Below are positions 1-8,160 of a stretch of DNA of 64,000 nucleotides, piece by piece. The DNA is from JBQTGK01 sp052400665. GTDB lineage: Bacteria; Bacteroidota; Bacteroidia; Bacteroidales; Marinifilaceae. The stretch's first letter is position 1. Each line of letters begins with the position of its first letter. The notes under the pieces are model-generated. The model did no database searches and was not told the DNA's origin. It was given only the letters and a program-made list of their open reading frames with translations. The stretch lies in NCBI GenBank assembly GCA_052400665.1, contig JBQTGK010000004.1. One strand, 5' to 3'. The position numbers and the translations under genes were made by a program.

Positions 1-308
1 ATATTATTCTCCTCGGCAAAAAGTGCACGATAGCCAATAAAACCGATTGGTTTAGCCATGCGTACTATTTGCTCTCGTCCGCCAACACCTTCTTTAAAAA
101 TTTTTACTTTTCCTTCTGATAAACAGATTAGACCAATTGGTCTTTCTCCTTCTTTGTAAATGTATTCGCCTTTCTTAAAAAAAGAACAAGTCATATTCGA
201 CTTTAATTCTTCTTTCTCGCCAGGAGTAAGAACATTAAAAACAGAGTTTGGATTGCTTATTATTTCCCCACAAATAGTCTCTCTCGACTTTCTTTCATTC
301 TCAATCAT
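1..308 (-). CDS. Crp/Fnr-family transcriptional regulator, N-terminal part (cut by window edge)
   Basis: The minus strand reads open from an ATG at 306-308 to the left edge, about 102 residues. The sequence begins MIENERKSRETICGEI and holds a cyclic-nucleotide-binding-fold segment (LTPGEKEEL, FFKKGEYIYKEGERP, LICLSEGKVKIFKEG, REQIVRMAKPIGFIGYRALF), which is the usual order in Crp/Fnr sensors. The C-terminal winged-helix DNA-binding domain lies outside the window. Members of this family bind DNA as dimers and respond to cAMP-like ligands, redox or oxygen. The early Cys at about residue 13 could matter for redox sensing but there is no full Fnr Cys set visible here. Ligand and targets are unknown. 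Confidence 0.8.
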   Translation of the reverse strand, partial: MIENERKSRETICGEIISNPNSVFNVLTPGEKEELKSNMTCSFFKKGEYIYKEGERPIGLICLSEGKVKIFKEGVGGREQIVRMAKPIGFIGYRALFAEENN

Positions 309-360
309 ACAAAAAGCGGAATATGGTTTAAAAAATATACTTGCATGTTTTAAAACACTT

Positions 361-368
361 CAAAAGTA
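361..368 (-). promoter_or_regulatory. Putative -7 promoter element for the Crp/Fnr gene
   Basis: The minus strand carries TACTTTTG, an exact TAnnTTTG match, about 50 bases before the ATG at 308. A TTTG on the minus strand at 393-396 is 24 bases away, which is longer than usual, so the -33 element is uncertain. Confidence 0.45.
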
Positions 369-465
369 TATAAATGAAATCAAAAGAGAAAACAAATAGA
401 GAAAAAAATCATTATTACCTATCTGTTCGACAACATGCTATATTGTAGGTGTTTATACCCAATAC

Positions 466-2112
466 TTAGTGTTTTGCTACCAATGGTATTTTTCTTCCGA
501 AACCAAAAGCCTTAGATGAAACGCGCAATATAGGCGGAGTTTGGAATCTTTTGTACTCATTCATGTTTACCAAACGAATTGCCTTTTTTACTGTTTCTTT
601 TTCGAAACCTTCATTAATTATTTCTTCTAAAGACATATTTTTTTCTATATATCGATACAAAATACCATCTAAAATGTCATAATCGGGTAAGGAATCGGAA
701 TCTTTTTGATCAGGTCGCAATTCTGCTGAGGGTGGTTTTACAATCGTGTTTTCGGGAATAACTTCGGCATCTTTATTCATAAACCAGGCCATTTTAAACA
801 CATCGGTTTTGTACACATCACCTAATACCGATAATCCTCCGTTCATATCTCCGTAAAGGGTACCGTATCCAACAGCAGCCTCACTTTTGTTAGATGTATT
901 AAGAAGTATGTGTCCGAATTTATTGGACAGACCCATCATTAAAGTTCCACGAATTCGGGCTTGTATGTTTTCTTCGGCAACATTAAAAGGTAAGTCGCCA
1001 AAAATAGGACTTAATGATTTTTGAAATTCATTAAATATATCCTGAATTGCAACAATTTCGTATTGTATTCCCAGATTTTCGGCCAAATCTACAGCATCTT
1101 TAATGGAATGATCCGAAGAAAATTCCGATGGTAAAAGCAGTACTCTCACATTTTCTTTGCCAAGAGCCCGCTGGGCTAAAACAACTGTAACGGCAGAATC
1201 GATACCTCCCGATAAGCCTAAAGTGGCTTGTTTAAAGCCCATTTTACCAAAGTAATCTTTTAGTCCTAGTACCAGGGCATCATGAATTTTTTCGATGTAA
1301 TCAACTTCCTTTTCCTCAATTTGAGAATTTTCTATTTCATTTAAATCAACAATCTTATAATCTTCCTCGAAATATTGTAATCGACAAGCAAGTTCGCCTT
1401 TCGAGTTTAGCACCATGGAATCGCCATCGAAAATTAATTCGGTGTGTGCGCCAATTTGGTTCACATAGAAAACCGGCAACTGGTAGTTCTGGCTGCACGA
1501 TTTAAGAATGTTGGTTCGGTAATCTTTTTGATTGTATGAAAAGGGTGAGGCCGCAATATTTACTACAAAATCGGGCTGTAATTTGTTTAGTTCCTCCATG
1601 GGGGAAACGGTGTACAGTTCCGACTTTGAAAAATTATTATCGGTTGGCTGATTTTCCCACAAATCTTCACAAATCGTTATGGCAATTTTTTTGCCCTTAA
1701 ATTCTACCAGTGAAAATTCTGTGTTAGGTTCGAAATATCTGTACTCATCGAAAATATCGTAATTTGGCAATAAGGTTTTATTGTGGATACTTTCTACTTT
1801 TCCATCGGAAATAAAATAGGCCGAATTGTAAAGATTTTTACCTTTTGTATTTGGATTTATGGATGGACCACCAATTACTGCCGCGATATCGGTACAACTT
1901 TCTGTAACTTTCTCTAAGGCTAGTAAAGTACGATCAACAAAATCTTTGCGCTCTAATAAATCTTTTGGAGGATATCCACAAATGGCCAATTCAGAAAAAA
2001 TAACCAAATCGACATTTTCTTTTTTAGACTTTTCGATGCATGAAATTATTTTTTCTGTATTGCTTTCGAAATTGCCAATATGGTAGTTTAATTGTGCTAA
2101 TGCTATTTTCAT
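466..2112 (-). CDS. nadE: Glutamine-dependent NAD+ synthase
   Basis: This 548-residue protein makes NAD+ from deamido-NAD+, ATP and glutamine in the cytoplasm. Residues 1-250 are a nitrilase-type glutaminase domain with the expected triad: Glu41 (FSELAICGYPP), Lys112 (KTLLPNYDIF) and Cys148 (ITICEDLW). Residues 270-548 are the synthase domain with the ATP-binding SGGIDSA loop at 301-307 and the conserved NTSNKSE stretch. It is full length for the bacterial two-domain enzyme, so ammonia is probably supplied internally from glutamine. It is transcribed alone, divergently from gldB. The start is the ATG at 2110-2112, which gives the canonical MKIALAQLNY start. Confidence 0.96.
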   Translation of the reverse strand: MKIALAQLNYHIGNFESNTEKIISCIEKSKKENVDLVIFSELAICGYPPKDLLERKDFVDRTLLALEKVTESCTDIAAVIGGPSINPNTKGKNLYNSAYFISDGKVESIHNKTLLPNYDIFDEYRYFEPNTEFSLVEFKGKKIAITICEDLWENQPTDNNFSKSELYTVSPMEELNKLQPDFVVNIAASPFSYNQKDYRTNILKSCSQNYQLPVFYVNQIGAHTELIFDGDSMVLNSKGELACRLQYFEEDYKIVDLNEIENSQIEEKEVDYIEKIHDALVLGLKDYFGKMGFKQATLGLSGGIDSAVTVVLAQRALGKENVRVLLLPSEFSSDHSIKDAVDLAENLGIQYEIVAIQDIFNEFQKSLSPIFGDLPFNVAEENIQARIRGTLMMGLSNKFGHILLNTSNKSEAAVGYGTLYGDMNGGLSVLGDVYKTDVFKMAWFMNKDAEVIPENTIVKPPSAELRPDQKDSDSLPDYDILDGILYRYIEKNMSLEEIINEGFEKETVKKAIRLVNMNEYKRFQTPPILRVSSKAFGFGRKIPLVAKH

Positions 2113-2267
2113 TTTGTTTAGAAATGAGATTTAAGACATTAGATATTAGATTTTAACCTGATATCTATTATAATTAAAAAATAAAATACAAAAGGGAATG
2201 AGCAGAACGACGAATGGATACTGTAAGTTCTTAGGTCTTACTTCTCAAATCTTTTATTTGTATTGCA

Positions 2268-2275
2268 CAAATTTA
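2268..2275 (-). promoter_or_regulatory. Putative -7 promoter element for nadE
   Basis: TAAATTTG on the minus strand is an exact TAnnTTTG match followed by T. It would give a long leader of about 150 bases before the nadE ATG. No good -33 TTTG is seen at the normal distance. The rest of the 2113-2409 intergenic region is AT-rich with no ORF I can support. Confidence 0.45.
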
Positions 2276-2409
2276 GTTATAAAAAAGAAATGAAATGTGC
2301 TGCAAACGAAAAAGCTGAGCATTAAGTGGCGAAATTGTTTTCTTTGAATTATGCTTTGTTTATTTTTGAGAATAACAATCCATAAAATAAATATTTAAAA
2401 TTCTTTTGA

Positions 2410-3420
2410 ATGAATTTATTAAAACAGATACTTAAACTTTTAATTCCAATTCTAATTGTAAGTAATCTTTCTTCCTGTAAGTCTAAAAATAATAATCCCG
2501 ATGTTTCGGATATTGATGTAAAGCTTACGATTAAACGTTTCGATAAGGATTTATTTAAGCTAAAGAAAGATCCTGATCTTGAAAAATTTAAAATGGAATA
2601 TAAAGATTTTTTATCCTTATATAGCAATAAGGTAATTGGATTGGGAGATATTAATACTCCGGATTATATCGATTATCTGAATAAGTTTTTATACGATTCG
2701 ATTATTAGTGAAGTTAGTCAGCAGGTTTTTGCCGTTTATCCGGATATGGCAGGAAAAGAGGTAGAGTTGACCGAAGCTTTTAAGCATTTAAAGTATTATT
2801 TTCCCGATCTCCGAATCCCGCAATTTTATACTCAGATATCTGGATTTAACCAATCGATTGTTGTTGCCAAAGATATTATTGGCATAAGCCTTGATAAATA
2901 TTTAGGCGAAAAATGTGAATTTTATTCTCGCTTAAGAACACCAATGTATGCGCGTAAAAATATGATTCCCAAAAGAATTACTCAGGATGTAATTCTTGCT
3001 TATGGATTAACAGAGTTCCCTTTTCGTCCTAAAAAGGATGATTTAATTAGTAATATGATTTACCAGGGGAAGATTCGATATTTCATGGAAAAACTAATGC
3101 CCGATTTACCTGCTGCCGATGTAATGAAATATACCGATGAGGAATTGGCGTGGTGTGAAGAGAACAAAGCATTAATCTGGGGATATATTATTGAACAAAA
3201 ACATTTGTTTAATACCGAGTATCGAACCATTATTAAATACATTAACGATGGACCTTTTACACCGGGAATGCCAGAAGAATCGCCTTCTAGAACAGGAATC
3301 TGGATGGGCTTACAGATTGTAAAGGAATTCATGAAAAAGAATGAGGATTATTCGCTCGAGAAATTAATGAAGGAAAATGATTATGGTATGATATTGAGAG
3401 CTTCGGCTTTTCAACCCTGA
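2410..3420 (+). CDS. gldB: Gliding-motility-type lipoprotein GldB
   Basis: The 336-residue product starts with a lipoprotein signal ending in the lipobox LSSC (Cys about residue 23). The body (IKRFDKDLFKL, FLSLYSNKVIGLGD, VYPDMAGKEVELTEAFKHLKYYFP) and the C-terminus (GIWMGLQIVKEF) match the GldB family as I remember it. GldB is an envelope lipoprotein needed for gliding in Flavobacterium; in Bacteroidales, many non-gliding species keep it, so its role here may be in envelope protein or metalloenzyme maturation rather than motility. It lies divergently from nadE and 18 bases before the nitrilase-family gene; no gldC follows it. Confidence 0.85.
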   Translation: MNLLKQILKLLIPILIVSNLSSCKSKNNNPDVSDIDVKLTIKRFDKDLFKLKKDPDLEKFKMEYKDFLSLYSNKVIGLGDINTPDYIDYLNKFLYDSIISEVSQQVFAVYPDMAGKEVELTEAFKHLKYYFPDLRIPQFYTQISGFNQSIVVAKDIIGISLDKYLGEKCEFYSRLRTPMYARKNMIPKRITQDVILAYGLTEFPFRPKKDDLISNMIYQGKIRYFMEKLMPDLPAADVMKYTDEELAWCEENKALIWGYIIEQKHLFNTEYRTIIKYINDGPFTPGMPEESPSRTGIWMGLQIVKEFMKKNEDYSLEKLMKENDYGMILRASAFQP

Positions 3421-3438
3421 GAAACTAAATTTGTGGAA

Positions 3439-4212
3439 ATGAAAATTGCACTGATACAATTTGCTCCGGTTTTTGGAGATCTGAAATCGAATATAGAAAG
3501 ATTAAAACCTTTATTGGTGAAGGCTAAAAATGCCGATTTACTTGTTTTACCTGAACTGGCAAATTCGGGTTATAATTTCGGTTCAATAGAGGAGGCAAAG
3601 CAATTTTCTGAAACTATTGAAGACAGCATTTTTATAAATTTTTTGAAAAAGTATTGCAGAGAGTTTCAATTTTGTGTGGCAACAGGCTTTTTGGAACGAG
3701 AAGATCGCAAATTATTTAATTCGGCTCTTTTAATAGACCAAACAGGCGTAATTGGTAAGTACCGAAAGCTTCATTTGTTTATGAAAGAGAAAGAATATTT
3801 TGCGCCTGGCAATTTAGGATTACCTATTTTTACTATTGGCGATGTTAAAATAGGAATGCTTATTTGTTTCGATTGGATGTTTCCTGAAGTGTGGAGAAGA
3901 CTGGCACTTAAAGATGTGGATTTAATTTTGCATCCCTCGAATCTGATTTTGCCTTATGCTCAATCGGTCATTCCTTCTTATTCTTTAGTCAATAGAATCT
4001 TTATTGCTACAGCAAATAGAGTAGGAACAGAAGAAGACTTAAGATTTACGGGACAATCTGTAATTACAAATCCTAAAGGCGAACTTATTGCCCAAGCAGG
4101 CACTGAAGAAGAAATCGTAATTTTGGATATTGATCCTAAACTTGCCAGAGATAAAATGATTACTCCCATGAATGATGCTTTTAAAGATAGAAGAAGAGAT
4201 ATATACAAATAA
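3439..4212 (+). CDS. Nitrilase-superfamily amidohydrolase
   Basis: This carbon-nitrogen hydrolase is 257 residues from the ATG at 3439; an in-frame GTG at 3433 would add only two residues. It carries the Glu-Lys-Cys triad: Glu39 (LLVLPELANSGYN), Lys110 (GKYRKLHLF) and Cys143 (GMLICFDWMFPE). The family cleaves amides, carbamoyl groups or nitriles in the cytoplasm. The sequence resembles the omega-amidase/N-carbamoyl hydrolase branches but I cannot name a substrate. It is in a run of same-strand genes (gldB, this gene, cyclo-ligase) with very short gaps, so it is likely co-transcribed with them. Confidence 0.85.
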   Translation: MKIALIQFAPVFGDLKSNIERLKPLLVKAKNADLLVLPELANSGYNFGSIEEAKQFSETIEDSIFINFLKKYCREFQFCVATGFLEREDRKLFNSALLIDQTGVIGKYRKLHLFMKEKEYFAPGNLGLPIFTIGDVKIGMLICFDWMFPEVWRRLALKDVDLILHPSNLILPYAQSVIPSYSLVNRIFIATANRVGTEEDLRFTGQSVITNPKGELIAQAGTEEEIVILDIDPKLARDKMITPMNDAFKDRRRDIYK

Positions 4213-4216
4213 AACG

Positions 4217-4768
4217 ATGGACACAAATACGAATATAGACCAGGAGAAGAAAAAAATCCGTAAAGAAATAAAGCTATTGAAGCTAGAATATTCCGAAGCG
4301 CAAAAAAAAGAATTGTCGCAGCCCGTTTTAAAAAAACTGGAAGAAATGCCTGAGTTTATCGATGCAAAAGTAGTAATGCTTTACTGGTCGATGAAAGATG
4401 AGGTGTTTTCGCACGATTTTGTTTGTAAATGGGCAAAAAAGAAAAAAGTAATTTTGCCCTGTGTAAAAGGTGCAACCCTTGATTTAAAAGAGTTTAAAGG
4501 ACGTGAATATTTAGTTGATGGAGAAAATTATGGTATTCCCGAACCCGACGGACCCGTATTTATGGCTGAAGATGAAATTGATTTAATTTTGATTCCTGGA
4601 GTAGCTTTCGATAAGCAAAATAATAGGATGGGACGAGGAAAAGCATATTACGATCGTTTATTACAATCATTAAGTGCTTATAAGGTCGGAATATGTTTTG
4701 ATTTTCAGATTTTGGATCAAGTTCCAATTGATGAGCATGATATTAAAATGAATACCATTATCCACTAA
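4217..4768 (+). CDS. 5-formyltetrahydrofolate cyclo-ligase
   Basis: The enzyme converts 5-formyl-THF to 5,10-methenyl-THF using ATP, recycling a folate storage form. The conserved C-terminal motif is present as MGRGKAYYDRLL near residue 140, preceded by DLILIPGVAFD, and the early basic IRKEIK helix is typical. The ATG at 4217 gives 183 residues, the usual length. The frame is open further upstream to 4172 but this would overlap the preceding gene by 40 bases and add residues that fit nothing in the family. The start lies 4 bases after the nitrilase-family stop, so translation is probably coupled. A strong hairpin ends the unit. Confidence 0.93.
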   Translation: MDTNTNIDQEKKKIRKEIKLLKLEYSEAQKKELSQPVLKKLEEMPEFIDAKVVMLYWSMKDEVFSHDFVCKWAKKKKVILPCVKGATLDLKEFKGREYLVDGENYGIPEPDGPVFMAEDEIDLILIPGVAFDKQNNRMGRGKAYYDRLLQSLSAYKVGICFDFQILDQVPIDEHDIKMNTIIH

Positions 4769-4770
4769 TA

Positions 4771-4803
4771 AAAAAACCAGTGATCTGATCACTGGTTTTT
4801 TTA
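4771..4803. terminator. Bidirectional terminator
   Basis: AACCAGTGATC and its complement GATCACTGG form a near-perfect stem flanked by A6 on the left and T7 on the right. It can end both the cyclo-ligase transcript (plus) and the ferredoxin transcript (minus). Confidence 0.85.
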
Positions 4804-4820
4804 ATATCGGTTAGTTGCGA

Positions 4821-4991
4821 TTATTCAGGGTGAATAGCTTCTACCGGACAAGCGTCAACGCAAGTACCACAATCGGTACAAAGATCTGCGTCAATTACAT
4901 AATGCTCATCACCCATAGAGATAGCTTCAACAGGACATTCTCCTTCACAAGAACCGCAAGAAATACAGTCGTCGTTAATTACGTAAGCCAT
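4821..4991 (-). CDS. Small 2[4Fe-4S] ferredoxin
   Basis: This 56-residue minus-strand gene is easy to miss because it is very short. It has two classical cluster motifs, CISCGSCEGECP near residues 9-20 and CTDCGTCVDACP near residues 39-50, in the pattern CxxCxxCxxxCP twice. It is a clostridial/Bacteroidales-type electron carrier, active in the cytoplasm with low-potential partners such as pyruvate:ferredoxin oxidoreductase, none of which is encoded nearby. It starts MAYVINDD and ends AIHPE. It is flanked by a clear promoter and a terminator and appears to be a single-gene unit. Confidence 0.95.
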   Translation of the reverse strand: MAYVINDDCISCGSCEGECPVEAISMGDEHYVIDADLCTDCGTCVDACPVEAIHPE

Positions 4992-5021
4992 TTTATTTTA
5001 TTTTTAATGTTAATACTATCA

Positions 5022-5029
5022 CAAATGTA
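5022..5029 (-). promoter_or_regulatory. Putative -7 promoter element for the ferredoxin gene
   Basis: The minus strand carries TACATTTG, an exact TAnnTTTG match, 30 bases upstream of the ferredoxin ATG. It predicts a leader of roughly 25 bases. Confidence 0.6.
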
Positions 5030-5125
5030 ATATCATATTTTTAATGAGAAAATAAATTCTTCAGTAAATTTTCTATTTTTAAAGAAATTAAATAATAATA
5101 TAACATATTTTAATATTTAAACTTC

Positions 5126-5156
5126 ATAAATAAAGAGAGTTGCACTCTTTATTTAT
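5126..5156 (-). terminator. Hairpin after the M20 amidohydrolase gene
   Basis: ATAAATAAAGAG and CTCTTTATTTAT form a perfect 12-bp stem with a 7-base loop, 20 bases past the stop codon at 5177. The T-run is part of the stem rather than a separate tail, so termination strength is uncertain. Confidence 0.6.
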
Positions 5157-5176
5157 AATGTTTAGATAAGAAAAAG

Positions 5177-6358
5177 CTATTTATTTAAATAAGAAATAGC
5201 CAGCCAGGCCATTGTTCTCATCGATGTTTCTAAAGCATTTTCGTTTGCCTCAAAATTTGAAGTATGAAGAGCTCCATTTTTATCTGATTTTACACCGAAG
5301 CGATAAAATGTAGCAGGATATTTTTGAGAATAAAAGCCAAAATCTTCCGTTGTCATACGAATATCCATATTTACAACCTTGTCTTCTCCCAATAAGTCAA
5401 TTGCATTTAATTTGGCCTGATCGGTATAGTTTTCATGATTCACCAAAAATGGGTAGCCATGCCTGATATCCACTTCACACTCGGCGCCCATCCCTTTGGC
5501 TGTTGATTGTGCAATAGAGGTAATTAGTTGTTTAGCCTTAGCACGCCATTCTTCGTTCATGGTACGAAAAGTGCCAGCTATTTTTACTTCATCGGGAATA
5601 ATATTAGTAGCTCCATTGGCTTCTATTTTTCCGAACGATAAAACGGTTGGAATTCTTGCATCGCAATGTCTGCTTACAATTTGTTGTAAGGCAACAATAA
5701 TATGAGAGGCAATTAATACATTATCAGTACAGCGGTGAGGCATTGCTGCATGTCCACCTTTTCCTTTTACGGTAAGATATATTTCATCGCCTGAAGCCAT
5801 ATACATTCCCGACCGAAAACCAACCGTTCCAGTCGGCATATCCGGTAAAACATGTTGTCCCAAGATCCACTCCGGTTCGGGTTGTAAGGCATTTTCCTCC
5901 ATCATTAGGCGTGCTCCGCCGGGTAATAATTCCTCGCCAGGCTGAAAAATTAACAATATACTTCCTTCCCATTCCGATTTAAATTCATTTAAGATTTTCG
6001 CAGCACCCAAAAGACTTGCAATATGCATATCGTGACCACAAGCATGCATTACACCTTTGTTAAGCGAGCAATATTTGTTTTCGGGGTTTTCCGTAATTGG
6101 CAAAGCATCCATATCAGAACGTAAAGCAATTACTTTTTTTTGAGGATTTACACCTTTAATTATGCCTACAATTCCTGTTTTTACATATCCATTTTTATAG
6201 GCTATTCCATAATCATCTAATTTCGATTGAATGTATTTTGAGGTTTCAAATTCCTCGAAAGATAATTCGGGATGCTTGTGCAGGTGGGAACGAATCTCTA
6301 TTATTTCTTTTTTTACAGATTTTGCATATTCTGTAATTTTATTTTTTAGATCAATCAT
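5177..6358 (-). CDS. M20-family amidohydrolase (HipO/IAA-amino-acid hydrolase type)
   Basis: The 393-residue protein is a zinc-type metallohydrolase that removes acyl groups from amino acids or peptides. The metal site is visible as MHACGHDMH near residue 107, GEELLPGGA near 145 and LGQHVLPDMPTG near 167, with TEDFGFYSQK near the C-terminus. A dimerisation domain sits in the middle. No signal peptide is seen, so it is cytoplasmic. Family members act on N-acetyl, hippuryl or indole-acetyl substrates; the substrate here is not clear. It is a single-gene unit with its own upstream hairpin in the leader. Confidence 0.93.
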   Translation of the reverse strand: MIDLKNKITEYAKSVKKEIIEIRSHLHKHPELSFEEFETSKYIQSKLDDYGIAYKNGYVKTGIVGIIKGVNPQKKVIALRSDMDALPITENPENKYCSLNKGVMHACGHDMHIASLLGAAKILNEFKSEWEGSILLIFQPGEELLPGGARLMMEENALQPEPEWILGQHVLPDMPTGTVGFRSGMYMASGDEIYLTVKGKGGHAAMPHRCTDNVLIASHIIVALQQIVSRHCDARIPTVLSFGKIEANGATNIIPDEVKIAGTFRTMNEEWRAKAKQLITSIAQSTAKGMGAECEVDIRHGYPFLVNHENYTDQAKLNAIDLLGEDKVVNMDIRMTTEDFGFYSQKYPATFYRFGVKSDKNGALHTSNFEANENALETSMRTMAWLAISYLNK

Positions 6359-6650
6359 ATCTGGTTAATAATGTGGTTCTTTATTAAAGACTATCTCGTA
6401 GTCTTTTAATTTTATATTGAATGTATTAAAAATATTTTCTAAGTCCTTGGCAAAGTAAGCTAAGATGGCAAAAACAAGTATTTATTTTAGGAATTATTCT
6501 TAAAAATAAAATTCTTATTAATTTTTAATCGGAACACTACAAATCTAATAATTGTTATTAAAATAAATTCAAATCATTTTATCATTATATGGTATGATAT
6601 TTGACCATGATTTAAATGTAAAATCACATTATAAAGAGTCAGCTTATGAG

Positions 6651-6689
6651 AAATCTCTTAACTACTATTTAACGATATTTAAGAGATTT
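6651..6689. repeat. 11-bp inverted repeat before the DUF1573 promoter
   Basis: AAATCTCTTAA (6651-6661) and TTAAGAGATTT (6679-6689) are perfect complements with a 17-base spacer. The right arm covers the expected -33 region of the promoter whose -7 box is at 6706-6713, so it could be an operator. Confidence 0.5.
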
Positions 6690-6705
6690 TCCCGTAAAAA
6701 ATGTT

Positions 6706-6713
6706 TAATTTTG
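6706..6713 (+). promoter_or_regulatory. Putative -7 promoter element for the DUF1573 gene
   Basis: TAATTTTG is an exact TAnnTTTG match 89 bases before the ATG at 6802. The -33 region is poor in TTTG and overlaps an inverted repeat. Confidence 0.5.
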
Positions 6714-6801
6714 TGTGGTTTGTAATTTTAAGGGGAAAACGTAAACTCTTTTGTTATTTTACCGTAATAAACAAAAACTGATTTTAAAATATTAGATAGT
6801 T

Positions 6802-7902
6802 ATGAGTAGAAAAATGATTTTTTTGTTAGTGGCTGCTATTTGTGGAAGCTTTTTCTTTGCAAATGCTCAAAATGCCAAGCCAGTAATGAAATTCGATTCT
6901 AAAGATCACGATTTTGGTACTTTTAAAGAAGAACAAGGTAAGCAAGCTTATTCTTTTGAATTTGTAAATACGGGTTCACAACCGATAATTATTAAGCAGG
7001 TTCGCTCTTCATGCGGATGTACTTCTCCCGATTGGAGTAAGCAACCAATTGCGCCAGGGAAAAAAGGATTTATAAAAGCAACTTTTGATCCTAAAAATCG
7101 TCCGGGAGCATTTAATAAATCAGTTACAGTAACGGCAAATACCAATCCATCTATTACAATTTTAAGAATTAGAGGAAAAGTTATTGAGCGTGAAAAAACA
7201 ATTGCAGACCTTTTCCCAAGAGAGATGTCGGGTTTAAGAATGAAAAATAATCACCTGTCTTTTACTAAAGTTAAAAATACCGAAGTTAAAGAAGCATCGA
7301 TGGAAGTATACAACGAGAGTGATAGTCCGGTAAGTATCGCATTTAAAAGAATGCCTGCACATTTAAAAATTAAGCTTGTTCCTGAAAAAATTCAGCCTAA
7401 GCAAAAAGGTAAAATTGTTGCTTTTTATGATGCAAGTAAGAAAAACGATTGGGGATTTGTGGTAGATTATTTAGATGTATTGATTAATCAGCAACACAAA
7501 CCAGGACAACGATTGACAGTAAGTGCTAATATTGTTGAAGATTTTGAACAACTTAGCGATGCTGAAAAAGCAAAAGCTCCAAAAATCGAGTTTGACGAAA
7601 ATATTTTTGATTTTGGTGAATTAACTCAAGGTGAAAAAGCGGAGTATACATTTAAAATGAAAAATAATGGTGCATCCGATTTAATTATCAGAAAAACAAA
7701 AGCATCTTGTGGTTGTACTGCTATTGCTCCTCAGGCAAAAATTATAAAAGCCGGAGAAGAAACAGAGCTTAAAGTGGTATTTAATTCAAGAGGTAAGCGA
7801 GGCCGTCAGAATAAACTGATAACCGTAATTACTAACGATCCATTAAAATCGGCAGTTCAGTTGCGTGTTCGAGGAAATGTGGTAATGCCAAAATTGAATT
7901 AG
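6802..7902 (+). CDS. Exported protein with two DUF1573 (ASH-like) domains
   Basis: The 366-residue product has a Sec signal peptide (MSRKMIFLLVAAICGSFFFA, cleavage near ANA-QN) and two DUF1573 domains, at about residues 27-125 and 258-362. Each carries the family hallmark with an SCGCT core (VRSSCGCTSPDW and TKASCGCTAIAP). The middle region, residues 130-240, is another beta-sandwich-like stretch. DUF1573 proteins are very common in Bacteroidota and act in the periplasm or at the surface; their function is not established. A strong terminator follows, so this is a single-gene unit. Confidence 0.88.
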   Translation: MSRKMIFLLVAAICGSFFFANAQNAKPVMKFDSKDHDFGTFKEEQGKQAYSFEFVNTGSQPIIIKQVRSSCGCTSPDWSKQPIAPGKKGFIKATFDPKNRPGAFNKSVTVTANTNPSITILRIRGKVIEREKTIADLFPREMSGLRMKNNHLSFTKVKNTEVKEASMEVYNESDSPVSIAFKRMPAHLKIKLVPEKIQPKQKGKIVAFYDASKKNDWGFVVDYLDVLINQQHKPGQRLTVSANIVEDFEQLSDAEKAKAPKIEFDENIFDFGELTQGEKAEYTFKMKNNGASDLIIRKTKASCGCTAIAPQAKIIKAGEETELKVVFNSRGKRGRQNKLITVITNDPLKSAVQLRVRGNVVMPKLN

Positions 7903-7927
7903 AAAATTCTAAAAAATATAAATACAG

Positions 7928-7960
7928 AAAGAGCTTTTCATACCGGAAAGCTCTTTTTAT
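7928..7960 (+). terminator. Terminator after the DUF1573 gene
   Basis: AAAGAGCTTT and AAAGCTCTTT form a perfect 10-bp stem around a 9-base loop, followed by a short T-run. Confidence 0.8.
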
Positions 7961-8160
7961 ATTAGGCTATTGTTGTTCATAAACATATCTACTTTTTTAC
8001 TTGATTAAAGGGGCATACTTTTTTAATTTTATAACTTCGCAATGTTAGTACTTATGCCAATAGCTAAACAAAACAACTTGTAAATAATATTTATGTTCTT
8101 ATTTATTAATTGGAAAAGTACATCTTATAAATAATTTGGTATTATTTGAAAAATAGAGCC

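Larger units (their letters stand above)
6359..6801. other. 443-bp divergent intergenic region
   Basis: This region separates the M20 gene (minus) from the DUF1573 gene (plus). It holds a hairpin at 6386-6406 in the M20 leader (AAAGACTA, 5-base loop, TAGTCTTT), an 11-bp inverted repeat at 6651-6689 and a -7 promoter element at 6706-6713. No supportable ORF is present. Confidence 0.6.

Noticed and set aside
160..399. Plus-strand ORF of 79 codons at the left edge
   Set aside because: It lies antisense to the Crp/Fnr-like gene, whose residues match a known fold; the plus-strand protein has no recognisable features.
4815..5030. Plus-strand ORF of 71 codons near 4.9 kb
   Set aside because: It is antisense to the ferredoxin gene, which has two clear CxxCxxCxxxCP motifs.
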